From: Lysobacterales bacterium
GTDB lineage: Bacteria; Pseudomonadota; Gammaproteobacteria; Xanthomonadales; Ahniellaceae
DNA length: 64,000 nucleotides
Direction: 5' to 3'
Assembly: GCA_016703225.1 (NCBI GenBank)
Contig: JADJCM010000001.1
Coordinates: 372,001 to 436,000, forward strand
The first letter of the stretch is position 1. The number at the start of each line of letters is the position of its first letter. Shown here in pieces: positions 52,132 through 61,698 of the stretch. A program made the translations under genes and the position numbers. Under the pieces are notes generated by a model. It searched no databases and had not been told where the DNA came from. It saw nothing but the letters and a program-made list of their open reading frames with translations.

Positions 52132-52920
52132 TCAGGAGAAGCGGCGACGCATCGCGAACACGCCCACGCCCGCGAGCAATGCAGCGAGTCCGAGCAGCGC
52201 GAAGGTCGAGTTGGCCGGAACCGGCTGCGACGGGGTCACCAGACCGCCGAGCACGCCGTCAAGCTGGAACAGCAGGTCCGGGCTGGCGCCACCACCGACA
52301 CCACAGGTGGTCTGCGGCGTAAAGGTGGCGCAACCAGTGCCGAAACCATTGCTGGGGTTCATCCACACGCCCTCTGAACCGGTTTGCGTCGAACGGTTCG
52401 ACCAGAAGTGCTGGCCGTTGGCCGCGAAACTCTGATTGGTCTGGATCGAGACCCAGTGGGTACCCGGACCGACGATGCAGGAGGTCGGCAGCGTGATTAC
52501 GAACGAGCCCGTCGTATCCACGGGAGTGAGGCCGGTGTAGGTGCATTCAGCCGCGCCCGGCAGGTCCGGATCGCCACCGCCGACGCTGTTGGCGTGGATG
52601 GTGACATCCACCGTCGAGCCACCTGCTGTCCCGGTGGTACCCACCGTGGACACCTGCTGGATGGTCCAGCCACTCGGATCGGTGACGACGAAATCATCGG
52701 CCGCGATCGAGTCGTAGGCGTCGTTAGCGGGCTCGAAGTCCTGGTCCGGTACGCCATTGCCGGACGGGTTATCCAGCTGACTGTAGAGCACCGCGCTGGG
52801 CGCACGAATGCCCGGCGGAATCACGCCGGCGCTGCCGGCATTCTTGACCATCGCCGCATCGGCGGCACCAGCCATCATCAATCCAGCCGCAATCGCGGCG
52901 CTCAACACGGTCGACTTCAT
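52132..52920 (-). CDS. Secreted protein with CTERM-like anchor
   Basis: 262 aa from MKSTVLSAAIAAGLMMAG at 52920 with a clear signal peptide (cleavage near GAADA). The mature part is Gly/Thr/Ser-rich with beta strands (YDSIAADDFVVTDPSGWTI, GSTVDVTIHANSVGGGDPD), as in many extracellular proteins with a DUF-type beta sandwich. The C-terminus is VPANSTFALLGLAALLAGVG then FAMRRRFS: a short motif, a membrane helix and a basic tail, as in PEP-CTERM/IPTL-CTERM sorting signals. No exosortase gene is in the window. It is followed by a strong terminator. Confidence 0.8.
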   Translation of the reverse strand: MKSTVLSAAIAAGLMMAGAADAAMVKNAGSAGVIPPGIRAPSAVLYSQLDNPSGNGVPDQDFEPANDAYDSIAADDFVVTDPSGWTIQQVSTVGTTGTAGGSTVDVTIHANSVGGGDPDLPGAAECTYTGLTPVDTTGSFVITLPTSCIVGPGTHWVSIQTNQSFAANGQHFWSNRSTQTGSEGVWMNPSNGFGTGCATFTPQTTCGVGGGASPDLLFQLDGVLGGLVTPSQPVPANSTFALLGLAALLAGVGVFAMRRRFS

Positions 52921-52997
52921 GCGCAGTTTCTCCGGGGCAATGGGAATCCAGCCGCAAAGTGCGAGCCAGATCGCGGCACTATCGCGCATCGGATGAC

Positions 52998-54596
52998 TCA
53001 GGTCAAAGCAACTAGCGTAACGCCACGCTCGTCCCAGCCCGCAAACTCCCGCTCGAATCGACGCCAGCGGCCGATGCCGCGCTGGTCCAGCGGCTCGACC
53101 ACCTGGGCGGCGCTGGCGGTGCGCACTTCGCGCCGCACCCGCTCCGGATGCAGGCACGCTGTGTCGAACGGCAGCCCGAGGAAATCCAGCAGCTCCTGCA
53201 GGACCGCGGACGGTTGCTGCACCAGTCGCTCGTAGGCAATGCCGAAGACACGCTCCGGTGCCCACACCCGCGCCTGGTCCAGTAGTTCGCGGTAGCCGCG
53301 CTGGTAGATCGCGAGCGCTTCGAGGTCGAAGCTGAAGGCATTGCCGTGTGCGAAATACTGCTGCAGGCAACTCAGGGCGCAGTCGCGCGCATCGCGTCGA
53401 CAGTCGATCACGCGCGCACTCGGCAGCATGCGCAGGATCACGTCAACGCGCAGGAGGTTGTCCGGCAGCTTGTCGATCAGTGCCTGCCCCGCCGTCCGCC
53501 AACGCTGCGTGCGATGCAGGTATTCGCTGCCGAGCTTCGCCCAGTCTTCGGTCGTCATCGCTTCCCGCCATTCCGTCCCCTGCTCGCGTCGGCGCCGCGC
53601 GACCAGATTCGGAAGATCGGGCAGTTCCCCAGCGGCGGCCAGTTGCGGATGCGCGGACAGCATCTGTTCGACCAGGGTCGAGCCACTGCGCGGCAGGCCG
53701 ACGATGAAGATGACCTGGGTCGGCGCCAATGTCGGCGGCAGCGCGGCCAGGCCATGTGTCGCGTGCGCCAACTCGTCGCGGAAGGCGGCGGCATCGAACG
53801 GTCGGTTCGCCGCCGCCACCGCATTCGCCTCGAGCAGGACCTGCCAGGCACGCTCCGCACCCGAGTGCGTGGCGTGCGCGCTGGCGCGGGCGAATCCGAG
53901 CGTCTCGCGATCGCGCTGTGCCAGCGTGCCCGACCACAGCGCATCGAGTTTCGCCCCGTCCGCCGCCGACAACGGCACCGTCTTCAGGTTGGCGATGCCC
54001 CACCAGGCCGCGCCGCATTGCGGCCGCAATTCGATCGCGGCACGGAACTGCGCCACTGCCGCCGGCACCTCGCCCAGCGCCTTCAGCACTTCGCCCAGCG
54101 CCACGCGCGCGTCGACATGTGCGGGCGCGAGTGCAATCGCGCGCTCCAGCGGCGCGCGCGCTTCGCCCAGCCGCGCCTGTGACTTCAGCAGATTGCCGAG
54201 ATTGAAGGCGGCGGCGGCGAGCTGCGGGTCGAGCGCGATGGCGCTGCGCAATTCCTGTTCGGCACGTTCGTATTGCCCGCCACGACGCAGCGCCGAAGCC
54301 AGGTTGACGCGCGCGACCGCTGATTGCGGATGCAGTTCCACCGCCTGCAGCAACAGATCGATCGCTTCGGCGCTGTGCCCGAGCTCGGCCAGGGAAAGCG
54401 CGAAGATGCGGATGGTGTCGAGGTCGCGACAGCCGTCGATCATCGGCGCCAGCGCCTGCACTACCTCACGCCAGCGGCTGTGGCGGAAATCGTCGAGTGC
54501 TTGTTGCAGAGGATCGCGACCGGAGGCCGCTCCCACCCGGCCAGCCCGATCTCGGTCCACCCCAGTGGGAGCGTCCTCCAGGCCGCGATCCTTCAC
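52998..54596 (-). CDS. TPR-containing sulfotransferase
   Basis: 532 aa if the GTG at 54596 is used (GTGA overlap with the relA stop); the first ~25 residues are encoded by a REP-like palindrome, so the true start may lie further in. Residues about 55-190 are tetratricopeptide repeats (AVELHPQSAVARVNLASALR, AIALDPQLAAAAFNLGNLLK). The C-terminal sulfotransferase domain has the PAPS 5'-phosphosulfate loop FIVGLPRSGSTLVEQML and CRRDARDCALSCLQQYF. Such proteins sulfate polysaccharides or proteins in the cytosol. It is cotranslated with relA. Confidence 0.9.
   Translation of the reverse strand: MKDRGLEDAPTGVDRDRAGRVGAASGRDPLQQALDDFRHSRWREVVQALAPMIDGCRDLDTIRIFALSLAELGHSAEAIDLLLQAVELHPQSAVARVNLASALRRGGQYERAEQELRSAIALDPQLAAAAFNLGNLLKSQARLGEARAPLERAIALAPAHVDARVALGEVLKALGEVPAAVAQFRAAIELRPQCGAAWWGIANLKTVPLSAADGAKLDALWSGTLAQRDRETLGFARASAHATHSGAERAWQVLLEANAVAAANRPFDAAAFRDELAHATHGLAALPPTLAPTQVIFIVGLPRSGSTLVEQMLSAHPQLAAAGELPDLPNLVARRRREQGTEWREAMTTEDWAKLGSEYLHRTQRWRTAGQALIDKLPDNLLRVDVILRMLPSARVIDCRRDARDCALSCLQQYFAHGNAFSFDLEALAIYQRGYRELLDQARVWAPERVFGIAYERLVQQPSAVLQELLDFLGLPFDTACLHPERVRREVRTASAAQVVEPLDQRGIGRWRRFEREFAGWDERGVTLVALT
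54511..54591. repeat. REP-like palindrome at the start of the sulfotransferase gene
   Basis: GGATCGCGACCGGAGGCCGC and, inverted, the GCGTCCTCCAGGCCGCGATCC side form an imperfect hairpin with GTGGGAGCG words. It lies between relA and the sulfotransferase and is read as the first codons of the latter if its GTG start is used. Confidence 0.7.
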
Positions 54597-56698
54597 CGCC
54601 GCGCCGCGGTGTTGCGCCGCGCCTCGATCACGTTCGGCAAGGCTGCGACCTTGTGCAGCAGGCTGGAGAGCTGGCCGTAGTCGGCGACGCGCACGGCGAA
54701 GAACATCTCGGCGATGCCGTGGTCGCGGTCGAGGCGCGTGCTTGCGGCGAGCACATGCGCGTCGGCCAGCGCGATCGCCGCCGACACGTCCTTGAGCAGG
54801 CCCTTGCGGTCGTAGCCTCGCACCAGCACGTCGACTTCGTACTCGCCCTGACTGCCACCCCAGTCGACGTGGATCACGCGCCCAGGGTCCTTCGCCACCA
54901 GATTCAGGAAACTGCGGCAGCCGTCGCGATGCACGCTGACGCCGCGGCCCTTGGTCAGCCAGCCGATGATCGGATCGCCCGGCACCGGCTGGCAGCAGCG
55001 CGCCATCGCGGTCAGCAGATTGCCAACGCCCTCGATGGTGATCGCGTCCTTGCCGCGCCGGCGCGAGCGCACCGGCTCGGCACTGAACTCGGGCTTCTCG
55101 GTCTTCGGCTGCACGATGTCGTGCAGCGCCCGCGCGATGTGCCCGGGCGTGACCTCGCCAATGCCGATCGCGGCGAGCAGGTCGTCCTGGGTCTTGAGGT
55201 TGAAGCGCGCCGGCAGTGTCGACAGATCGACCTCGTGCAGCGCCAGCCGTTTCATTTCCTTGTCGAGCAATTCGCGCCCGGCGACGACATTGCGGTCGTG
55301 GTCGAGCTTCTTGAACCAGGTGCGCACCTTCTCCTTCGCGCGCGGCGAAGTCAGAAAACCGCGCGAGGCGATCAGCCAGTCGCGCTTGGGTTCGGCGACC
55401 TTGCCGGTGACGATCTCCACGGTCTCGCCGCTGACCGGCGCATGGTCGAGCGGCACCAGCCGCCCGTTCAACTTCGCGCCGCGGCAACGATGCCCGACCT
55501 CGGTGTGGATGTGGTAGGCGAAGTCGAGCACGGTCGCGCCCTTGGGCAGGTCGATCACCTTGCCCTGCGGCGTCAGCAGATAGACGCGGTCCTCGACCAC
55601 TTCGGTCTGCAGGCCGGCGAGCAGGGCGGCATCGGACTCGGTGTCGGCCTTGGCCTCGAGCAAATTGCGCAGACCGGCGATCTTGCGCTCGAACGCGGCG
55701 TCGCCACCGCCACCTTCCTTGTAGCGCCAGTGCGCGGCGACGCCGAGTTCCGCGTGTTCGTGCATCTCCGGCGTGCGGATCTGGATCTCGAGCGTCTTGC
55801 CCTCCGGGCCGATCACCGCGGTGTGCAGCGAGCGGTAGTGGTTGCCCTTGGGCCGCGCAATGTAGTCGTCGAACTCGCCCGGCACCGGCGGCCACAGCGC
55901 ATGCACGATCCCGAGCGCGGCATAGCAATTGGCGACGTCCTTGACCATCACCCGCACCGCGCGGATGTCGTAGAGGCCATCGACATCGACCTGCTTGCGG
56001 CTCATCTTGCGCCAGATCGACCAGATGTGTTTCGGGCGCCCGGCCACTTCGGCGTCGATGCCTTCGTTGCGCAAAGTCAGGGTCAGCTCGCGCTTGACGC
56101 GCTCGATGAATGCCTCGCGGTCGCCGCGACGCTCGTCCAGCGCCCTGGCGATGCGCTTGTAGGCATCCGGTTGGAGGAAACGGAACGACAGGTCCTCCAA
56201 CTCCCACTTGAGCTGCCAGATGCCGAGCCGGTTGGCGAGCGGCGCATGGATATCGGCAGTGAGCTGGGCCAAGGCGCGCTGTTCCTGCTCCGCCAGCGCC
56301 GCCGCGCCACGCAGCCGCACCAGCTGCCGCGCCAGCAGGATGAAGATCACGCGCAGGTCGCGGATGATCGCGAGCAGCAACCGCCGCAACCCCTCCGGCG
56401 CCACGCCCTGGCCCTTCTCCGAGTACAGCTTCCACACCCGCCCGGCCTCGCGCTGCCCATCGATCAGCGCCTGCAGACTCGCCGGCAACTTCTCCGTCGG
56501 CAAGCGCAGCTCGTAGGCCAGCGTCGCCGCCAACGTCTCGCTATCGACACGCAAGTGCTCCAGCAGCTCCAGCGTCGGCACCAGCGCCGCATCGACCGAC
56601 TCGGTCAGCACCCCACTCCCCCCGAGCAAGGCCGCAACGGGCGCGTGCTGGGTGAGCCAGTCGGAGAGGGGGAGCAGTGGCGCGAGGGGCGACTTCAT
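54593..56698 (-). CDS. relA: (p)ppGpp synthetase RelA
   Basis: 701 aa. The pseudo-HD hydrolase domain lacks the HD motif (ATLAYELRLP in its place). The synthetase domain has PKHIWSIWRKM, EFDDYIARPKGNHYRSLHT (the EXDD motif of RelA, unlike RXKD of SpoT), and EIQIRTPEMHEHAELGVAAH. Then TGS (YLLTPQGKVIDLPKGATVL, HTEVGHRCRGAKLNG) and a C-terminal ACT domain (VRGYDRKGLLKDVSAAIALA). It senses uncharged tRNA on the ribosome and makes (p)ppGpp. Its stop overlaps the GTG of the sulfotransferase gene. Confidence 0.96.
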   Translation of the reverse strand: MKSPLAPLLPLSDWLTQHAPVAALLGGSGVLTESVDAALVPTLELLEHLRVDSETLAATLAYELRLPTEKLPASLQALIDGQREAGRVWKLYSEKGQGVAPEGLRRLLLAIIRDLRVIFILLARQLVRLRGAAALAEQEQRALAQLTADIHAPLANRLGIWQLKWELEDLSFRFLQPDAYKRIARALDERRGDREAFIERVKRELTLTLRNEGIDAEVAGRPKHIWSIWRKMSRKQVDVDGLYDIRAVRVMVKDVANCYAALGIVHALWPPVPGEFDDYIARPKGNHYRSLHTAVIGPEGKTLEIQIRTPEMHEHAELGVAAHWRYKEGGGGDAAFERKIAGLRNLLEAKADTESDAALLAGLQTEVVEDRVYLLTPQGKVIDLPKGATVLDFAYHIHTEVGHRCRGAKLNGRLVPLDHAPVSGETVEIVTGKVAEPKRDWLIASRGFLTSPRAKEKVRTWFKKLDHDRNVVAGRELLDKEMKRLALHEVDLSTLPARFNLKTQDDLLAAIGIGEVTPGHIARALHDIVQPKTEKPEFSAEPVRSRRRGKDAITIEGVGNLLTAMARCCQPVPGDPIIGWLTKGRGVSVHRDGCRSFLNLVAKDPGRVIHVDWGGSQGEYEVDVLVRGYDRKGLLKDVSAAIALADAHVLAASTRLDRDHGIAEMFFAVRVADYGQLSSLLHKVAALPNVIEARRNTAARR

Positions 56699-56892
56699 GG
56701 TGACGGGCTGTGTTGCGGGCTCGCGCCGGGCAGGCGCCGGGGAATCCTACGCGATGCGCGGTCCCGCAGGTGCGCAGGCCTCGGCGCTTCCCCGGGCGCG
56801 CGACTCCTGTGATTATTGGGCGGGTCACCCCGCGATGCGCCCGATCCTGCATTCCGCCCGGCGGACAGTGCATCCGCCACGAGTATCCGTCC

Positions 56893-57972
56893 ATGAAATC
56901 GATTTCGAGAATACTGCGCAGTCTTTCGTCGGCGCTGCCGGCAGGACTTCGCGCGAAGCCCGAGCCGACGCTGCCAGCGCCTGCCACCTCGACCTCCGAC
57001 TACGAAGCACGGATCGCGCAGGAAACCGGACGATTCGCCAGCGACTTGGACGTGAATGCCTTGCCCGCGATCTTCCACTACTGGTCAAACACCTACCTGC
57101 GGCCGATGCTGGAGTCGCTCGGATTCGCCCACCCCGAGGACTTTTTCGCGAAGAGCATCCTCGCCCATGCGCGCGAGCAGGGCATTGCGCCACGCATCCT
57201 CAGCATCGGTTCCGGCAACTGCGACGCCGAGGTCCGCATCGCGGAGACATTGCGCGCGTCGGGGCTGGCGGACTTCACGTTCGAGTGCCTCGACCTGACC
57301 ACGGCGATGCTGGAACGCGGCCGGCAGCTGGCCGAAGCGGCCGGACTCGGTGCGCAATTCCGATTCACCAGCGCCGACTTCAACCGCTGGCGTCCAACTC
57401 AGGCCTACGACGTCGTCATGGCGAACCAGAGCCTGCACCACGTCACCGAACTCGAGCACCTGTTCGACGCGATCAGCACCGCGATCGGCAACGATGGCGT
57501 CCTCATCACTTCCGACATGATCGGCCGCAACGGCCACCAGCGCTGGCCGGAGGCGCTGACGATCCTTCAGGAGTTCTGGCGGGAATTGCCGGAGTCGTAT
57601 CGCTACAACCTGCAGCTGAAGCGGCAGGAAGCGGAGTTCCAGAATTGGGACTGCTCGGTCGAAGGTTTCGAGGGCATTCGCGCGCAGGACATCCTGCCGC
57701 TGCTCATCGAGCGATTCGGATTCAAGCTGTTCTTCGCGTTCGGCAACTTGGTGACCCCATTCATCGACCGCAGCTTCGGGCACCACTTCGATGCGAACGG
57801 CGCGTGGGACAAGGATTTCATCGATCGCGTGCATGCGCGTGACCAGGCCGAGATCGAGGCCGGCCGCATCAAGCCCACCCACATGATGGCGATCATGAGC
57901 AACGATCGAAGCCTGCGCCCGGTCGTGTACAAGCACCTGACCCCACAGTTTTGCGTACGTCAGCCGGACTGA
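56893..57972 (+). CDS. Class I SAM-dependent methyltransferase
   Basis: 359 aa from MKSISRILRSLSSALP at 56893; a longer frame to 56710 reads over the relA promoter region. The Rossmann-type motif I is ILSIGSGNCDAEVRIAE, with TFECLDLTTAMLERG, VVMANQSLHHVTELEHLF and GVLITSDMIGRNGHQR. The substrate is unknown; the family often acts in surface polysaccharide pathways. It starts divergently from relA, and an acyltransferase gene follows 75 bp downstream. Confidence 0.88.
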   Translation: MKSISRILRSLSSALPAGLRAKPEPTLPAPATSTSDYEARIAQETGRFASDLDVNALPAIFHYWSNTYLRPMLESLGFAHPEDFFAKSILAHAREQGIAPRILSIGSGNCDAEVRIAETLRASGLADFTFECLDLTTAMLERGRQLAEAAGLGAQFRFTSADFNRWRPTQAYDVVMANQSLHHVTELEHLFDAISTAIGNDGVLITSDMIGRNGHQRWPEALTILQEFWRELPESYRYNLQLKRQEAEFQNWDCSVEGFEGIRAQDILPLLIERFGFKLFFAFGNLVTPFIDRSFGHHFDANGAWDKDFIDRVHARDQAEIEAGRIKPTHMMAIMSNDRSLRPVVYKHLTPQFCVRQPD

Positions 57973-58047
57973 TCCCGTGCGACGACCCGACGACAACGCG
58001 CCTTGCCGACACGCGCCTGCCTGGCTCACCTACAGGACCGATGCCGC

Positions 58048-59121
58048 ATGAGAACTCTTGCCGACGGCCTTGCCCAGAAGGGCGACAACTTCCTGTTGCT
58101 GCGTTTCATCGCCGCCAGCATGGTCATCTACGGGCACTCGCCGGCGATCACCGGCGGCCATGCACCGGCTGACTTCTTCGTCTGGATGAACTGGGGCACC
58201 TACTCCGGCAGCATCGCCGTGGACCTGTTCTTCATCGTCAGCGGATTCCTGGTGACCGGCAGCTACCTGCGCAACCCGCGGCTGCTCGATTTCGCGTGGG
58301 CCCGGACCATCCGCATCGTGCCGGCGTATGCGGTATGCCTGCTGCTGACGGCGTTCGTCCTCGGCACCGCTTTCACCAGCCTGCCGTTGCGCGATTACCT
58401 GCAGCACCCGGAAACGCTCGGCTACATCGTGCGCAACCTCAAGTTCGACATCCTCATGCAGTGGCAACTGTCGGGCGTGTTCGAGCACAACCCCAAGAGC
58501 GCCGTGATCAACGGCTCGATCTGGACCCTGCCCGCCGAAGTGCGGATGTACGTCATGGTCGCGGCGCTCGGCATCGCCGGCGCGCTGCGCTGGCGTGCCC
58601 TGTTCAACATTGTTGCGCTGGGCTCGCTGGTGCTGGCGCTGCACTATCCAGAGCAGACGCCGATGTCGAATCCGCGCGAATACCTGCGCCTGGCCGCATT
58701 GTTCGTGGCGGGCGCGTTCTGCTACGTCAACCGCGACTGGATTCCGCTGCGCGGCAGCCTGTTGCTCGCGCTCGCCGGCATGGCTTGGCTGTGGCGCAAC
58801 ACGCCGGTCTTCCCGTTCCTGTTTGCCCTGGCCGAAATCGCCTTCGCATTCTGGTTCGCCTACAACACACGCTGGCGCGGCTTCAACCGCTTCGGCGACT
58901 ACTCTTACGGCATCTATCTCTGGGGCTATCCAGCGCAGCAAACAATCGCGGCACTGGCTGGCGGCTTGCACAGCTTCGGCAACACACTCGGCGGGTTCCT
59001 GCTCGCACTGACACTCGCAATCGCCTCCTGGCACTTCATCGAGCAACCGGCACTGCGCCTGAAGGGGATGCCGGACAAGGTCAGGGCGCGCTGGCTCGGA
59101 AAAACTCGCGCACCTGCATAG
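58048..59121 (+). CDS. Acyltransferase 3 family membrane protein
   Basis: 357 aa from MRTLADGLAQKGDNFLLL at 58048. About ten membrane helices. The family motifs are LRFIAASMVIYGHSPAIT (catalytic-type His near VIYGH), DLFFIVSGFLVTGSYLR (the SGF motif), and FGDYSYGIYLWGYPAQQ. These proteins add acetyl or other acyl groups to O-antigen or exopolysaccharide from the inner membrane. It probably forms a unit with the methyltransferase. Confidence 0.92.
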   Translation: MRTLADGLAQKGDNFLLLRFIAASMVIYGHSPAITGGHAPADFFVWMNWGTYSGSIAVDLFFIVSGFLVTGSYLRNPRLLDFAWARTIRIVPAYAVCLLLTAFVLGTAFTSLPLRDYLQHPETLGYIVRNLKFDILMQWQLSGVFEHNPKSAVINGSIWTLPAEVRMYVMVAALGIAGALRWRALFNIVALGSLVLALHYPEQTPMSNPREYLRLAALFVAGAFCYVNRDWIPLRGSLLLALAGMAWLWRNTPVFPFLFALAEIAFAFWFAYNTRWRGFNRFGDYSYGIYLWGYPAQQTIAALAGGLHSFGNTLGGFLLALTLAIASWHFIEQPALRLKGMPDKVRARWLGKTRAPA

Positions 59122-59320
59122 CCAGCACCGATGTGCGACGCCAGCTCGCCCCAAGGGCAGAAAGGGTTGCTGCTCAAGATCCGCGAATGCAGGCCTACAG
59201 GCGAGATTTATCCATCTGACTTGCACTTTGAGGATTAACCAACCACCCTCGACCAGCGCGTGCCAAGTAGTTACGCTACGCACGTCTACGCCGGTATCCA
59301 CTGGCACAGGGATGTAGCCA

Positions 59321-61108
59321 ATGAAACAGTTCAGCCTCGCAGCGCTGCTCTTCTGCGCTCTGTCAGCCGTAACGTCCAGCAGCGCATTTGCCCAGCAGGG
59401 CACGCTCAGCAGCAACTCACCGTGCCAGCTCGGTACCGGCCAGACTTCCTGCAACGTTCAAGTTAACTGGACAACCTCTAACAGCCCCATTTCCTGCCTC
59501 TGGCTATCGGACGGCCATCTGTTTGCCTGTGGTGGCGGCGCCAGCGAGAGTCACACTTGGCCCCACACGACTGTGACTGGCACCGAGTTCGTTCTGCGCA
59601 GCCACCCGGATTGGAACCACGTAACAGTCAGCGGCACCGAGCTCGCACGCATAGTCGTCCGTGCGCAGGGCCCGGCTCCGGCCCCCGCGGGTAGTTTGCT
59701 CAGCAACAGTCCCTGCTCACTCCTCAGCGGTACCGGTTCGTGCAGTGTTACTTTGTCTTGGTCAACAACACATTCACCGGTGAGCTGCGTGTGGACACAA
59801 GGCGGCTCTCTCTTCGCATGTTCTGGCAGCGCACGCGACACTGCGGTGTGGCCGTATGCAACTTTGCAGCCGGGCGTGATGATCCTGCGTTCGCATCCGA
59901 GTTGGAGCCAGATTGACGTCTCCGGCACAGAATTGGCGCGCACGAGCGTCTGGGCGCTTTCGCCCAACAGCAGTCCCACGGTGGCGCTGCTCACTCCCAG
60001 CGCCGAGGGCTTTGCCGGCCACAAGCAAACGTCGATTACGTTGACGGCAACGGCCGCAGATTCGGATGGCTTTGTTCAGCGGGTGGACTACCTCGTCAAC
60101 GGAAGCGTCATCGGCAGCGGCAACTCCGGCAACTTCCCGTTCAACTGGAGCCCGCCGTCGAGTGGTGAATTCACCATCGTTGCCCGAGCCCATGACAACG
60201 GCGGCGCCAGCGGCGTCAGTGTTGGCCGAAGGGTGATCGTCGCGGAATATGGACTCCCGACGTTGCCCGCAACCTATGGCACCTCGGACCAGTACTACCC
60301 AATGTTCCCCGGCAACATGAAGACAACCTTTCGCGGCGTGTCCAATCCAGAGGGCAGCCCGAACGCCACTTGGTCGATTCCCGGCGCCAACGGCATCTGG
60401 GACTTCCATTGGCCGCAACCACGCGTCGCGTTCAATCCCGACCTGGATCTCAACAATACGACTTGGGAACGCTGGCAGCGCCGATTCAACTGCACCAATT
60501 CGAGCAGTTGGCTGTACGTCAACTCCTATCACCAACGCACATCCATTCCATGGTCGCCGGGCGTGACCGAAGCCAATCACGACACAGCTATCTCGACGAC
60601 GCGCGCGCTGTTTGACTATCAAGGGCGCATCTACGACATCACCAATGTCTGCGGCAGCACTGGCCAGCCTTATGTGCCCAACAGCGTCACCGGGCAACCG
60701 ATGCGCATACGCGTCTGGGGACTGCTTGGCGGCGGGCCAGGGAAGTGGTTCTGGGAAGCTAGATACAGTTATTCCCCGGGCGTAACCAATTCCTGCTGGC
60801 AGGGAGGCGGGAGCAGCACGCGGCCGGCGATTCTGCAGTCGGAAGGCTGGTGGGATCAGCATGGCGGCTGGATGGATGGAGTAAACGGCGGTAACGGCGC
60901 TGTGGACAGCGCTGGCGTGCCAAACGGACTGGATGTGGTCATGGTGCGCGACGGTGCGGTCGCCTACCAAGCTGGGTACGCCTGGGCCATCAGGAGCGGC
61001 GCGCACTTGCCACCCGCGAGCCAATGGCGAGCCTGCAGCATCAACACCGTCGGCTATACCTTTCCCAGCACCGCTCGAAAGTGGCGCACCAACGTTCCGC
61101 GTAACTGA
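59321..61108 (+). CDS. Secreted protein with two Cys-rich repeats and Ig-like domain
   Basis: 595 aa. Signal peptide MKQFSLAALLFCALSAV (cleavage near AFAQ). Two tandem repeats of about 90 residues (about 27-115 and 122-212) share SSNSPC...SCxVxxxW, SPxSCxW, LFACxG and VSGTELAR. A bacterial Ig-like domain follows (about 215-300; VALLTPSAEG, DSDGFVQRVDYLVNG). The last ~300 residues have no recognised domain but are rich in Trp and Gly (WYVN.., GGWMDGVNGGNGA). Codon use is more relaxed than in the neighbours, hinting at transfer. GGGATGTAGCC before the ATG is a fair binding site. Confidence 0.8.
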   Translation: MKQFSLAALLFCALSAVTSSSAFAQQGTLSSNSPCQLGTGQTSCNVQVNWTTSNSPISCLWLSDGHLFACGGGASESHTWPHTTVTGTEFVLRSHPDWNHVTVSGTELARIVVRAQGPAPAPAGSLLSNSPCSLLSGTGSCSVTLSWSTTHSPVSCVWTQGGSLFACSGSARDTAVWPYATLQPGVMILRSHPSWSQIDVSGTELARTSVWALSPNSSPTVALLTPSAEGFAGHKQTSITLTATAADSDGFVQRVDYLVNGSVIGSGNSGNFPFNWSPPSSGEFTIVARAHDNGGASGVSVGRRVIVAEYGLPTLPATYGTSDQYYPMFPGNMKTTFRGVSNPEGSPNATWSIPGANGIWDFHWPQPRVAFNPDLDLNNTTWERWQRRFNCTNSSSWLYVNSYHQRTSIPWSPGVTEANHDTAISTTRALFDYQGRIYDITNVCGSTGQPYVPNSVTGQPMRIRVWGLLGGGPGKWFWEARYSYSPGVTNSCWQGGGSSTRPAILQSEGWWDQHGGWMDGVNGGNGAVDSAGVPNGLDVVMVRDGAVAYQAGYAWAIRSGAHLPPASQWRACSINTVGYTFPSTARKWRTNVPRN

Positions 61109-61398
61109 TCGAGGGGTGCGGTCGGGCCGAGCATTGCACTGAGTTGCGGCTCCAATTCCCGCCCCGCCGCGAAGCATATGCCGGTAACGCTACGGCTCGA
61201 ACCACACCAGACTGCGCGCCCGCGGCGGCTTCCTCGATTTGATCGGCGGTTGTTCGAGTGGCGTAGTGCGAATCCGCCGACGTCGTGCACCATGACCTTG
61301 GCCCACCCATCTGGCCCAACCGATTCTGCGCGTTTCTCGGTGCGCGACTCGCGGTTGCCGAGTTTCCGGGCGAACAGCGACTCGCGCCAGTCGCGCGA

Positions 61399-61698
61399 TC
61401 AGCCGGGAATGCAACGCACTGGCAACGGCGGCGGCTCGCCCGCGTCCAGCATCAGGTGCCAGTAGGCCCAGGAACGCGCGTCGATGATCCCCGGCGGTGC
61501 CTCGCGCAGGGCCTGGCGCAGGTCGTCTTCGCTGACGTGGCGCCGGATCACGTCCATGTCGCCGGCGCTGGCCAATGCAAAGGCGTAGGCGAGAAAACGC
61601 TGTGGCTGCGCGAGCGCCTTTTCGGGCGCTTCGAACCAGACCAGTCTGCGCGCAATCGCTGCCGTCTCGGCATCGAATGGAATGGGCGGCAAGCTCAC
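61399..61698 (-). CDS. Small partner protein of an AbiEii-like nucleotidyltransferase
   Basis: 99 aa, MSLPPIPFDAETAAIARRL. It is mostly helical with conserved-looking WFEAPEKALAQPQRFLAYAF, DMDVIRRHVSEDDLRQAL and RSWAYWHLML. The start overlaps the nucleotidyltransferase stop by 4 bp (ATGA), so it is cotranslated. I know such small genes next to AbiEii-type toxins in related bacteria from memory, but not their function. It is a candidate antitoxin or cofactor; order is toxin first, which is not the usual AbiEi-AbiEii order. Confidence 0.65.
   Translation of the reverse strand: MSLPPIPFDAETAAIARRLVWFEAPEKALAQPQRFLAYAFALASAGDMDVIRRHVSEDDLRQALREAPPGIIDARSWAYWHLMLDAGEPPPLPVRCIPG

Noticed and set aside
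52998..56435. One 1145-codon protein spanning sulfotransferase and relA regions
   Set aside because: The first 600 codons are the wrong frame of relA; the sulfotransferase starts at or after 54596.
61190..61300. Second copy of the start of the small partner gene (LVWFEP-like reading near 61195)
   Set aside because: Only about 25 bases agree and the surrounding frames do not match; chance similarity cannot be excluded.
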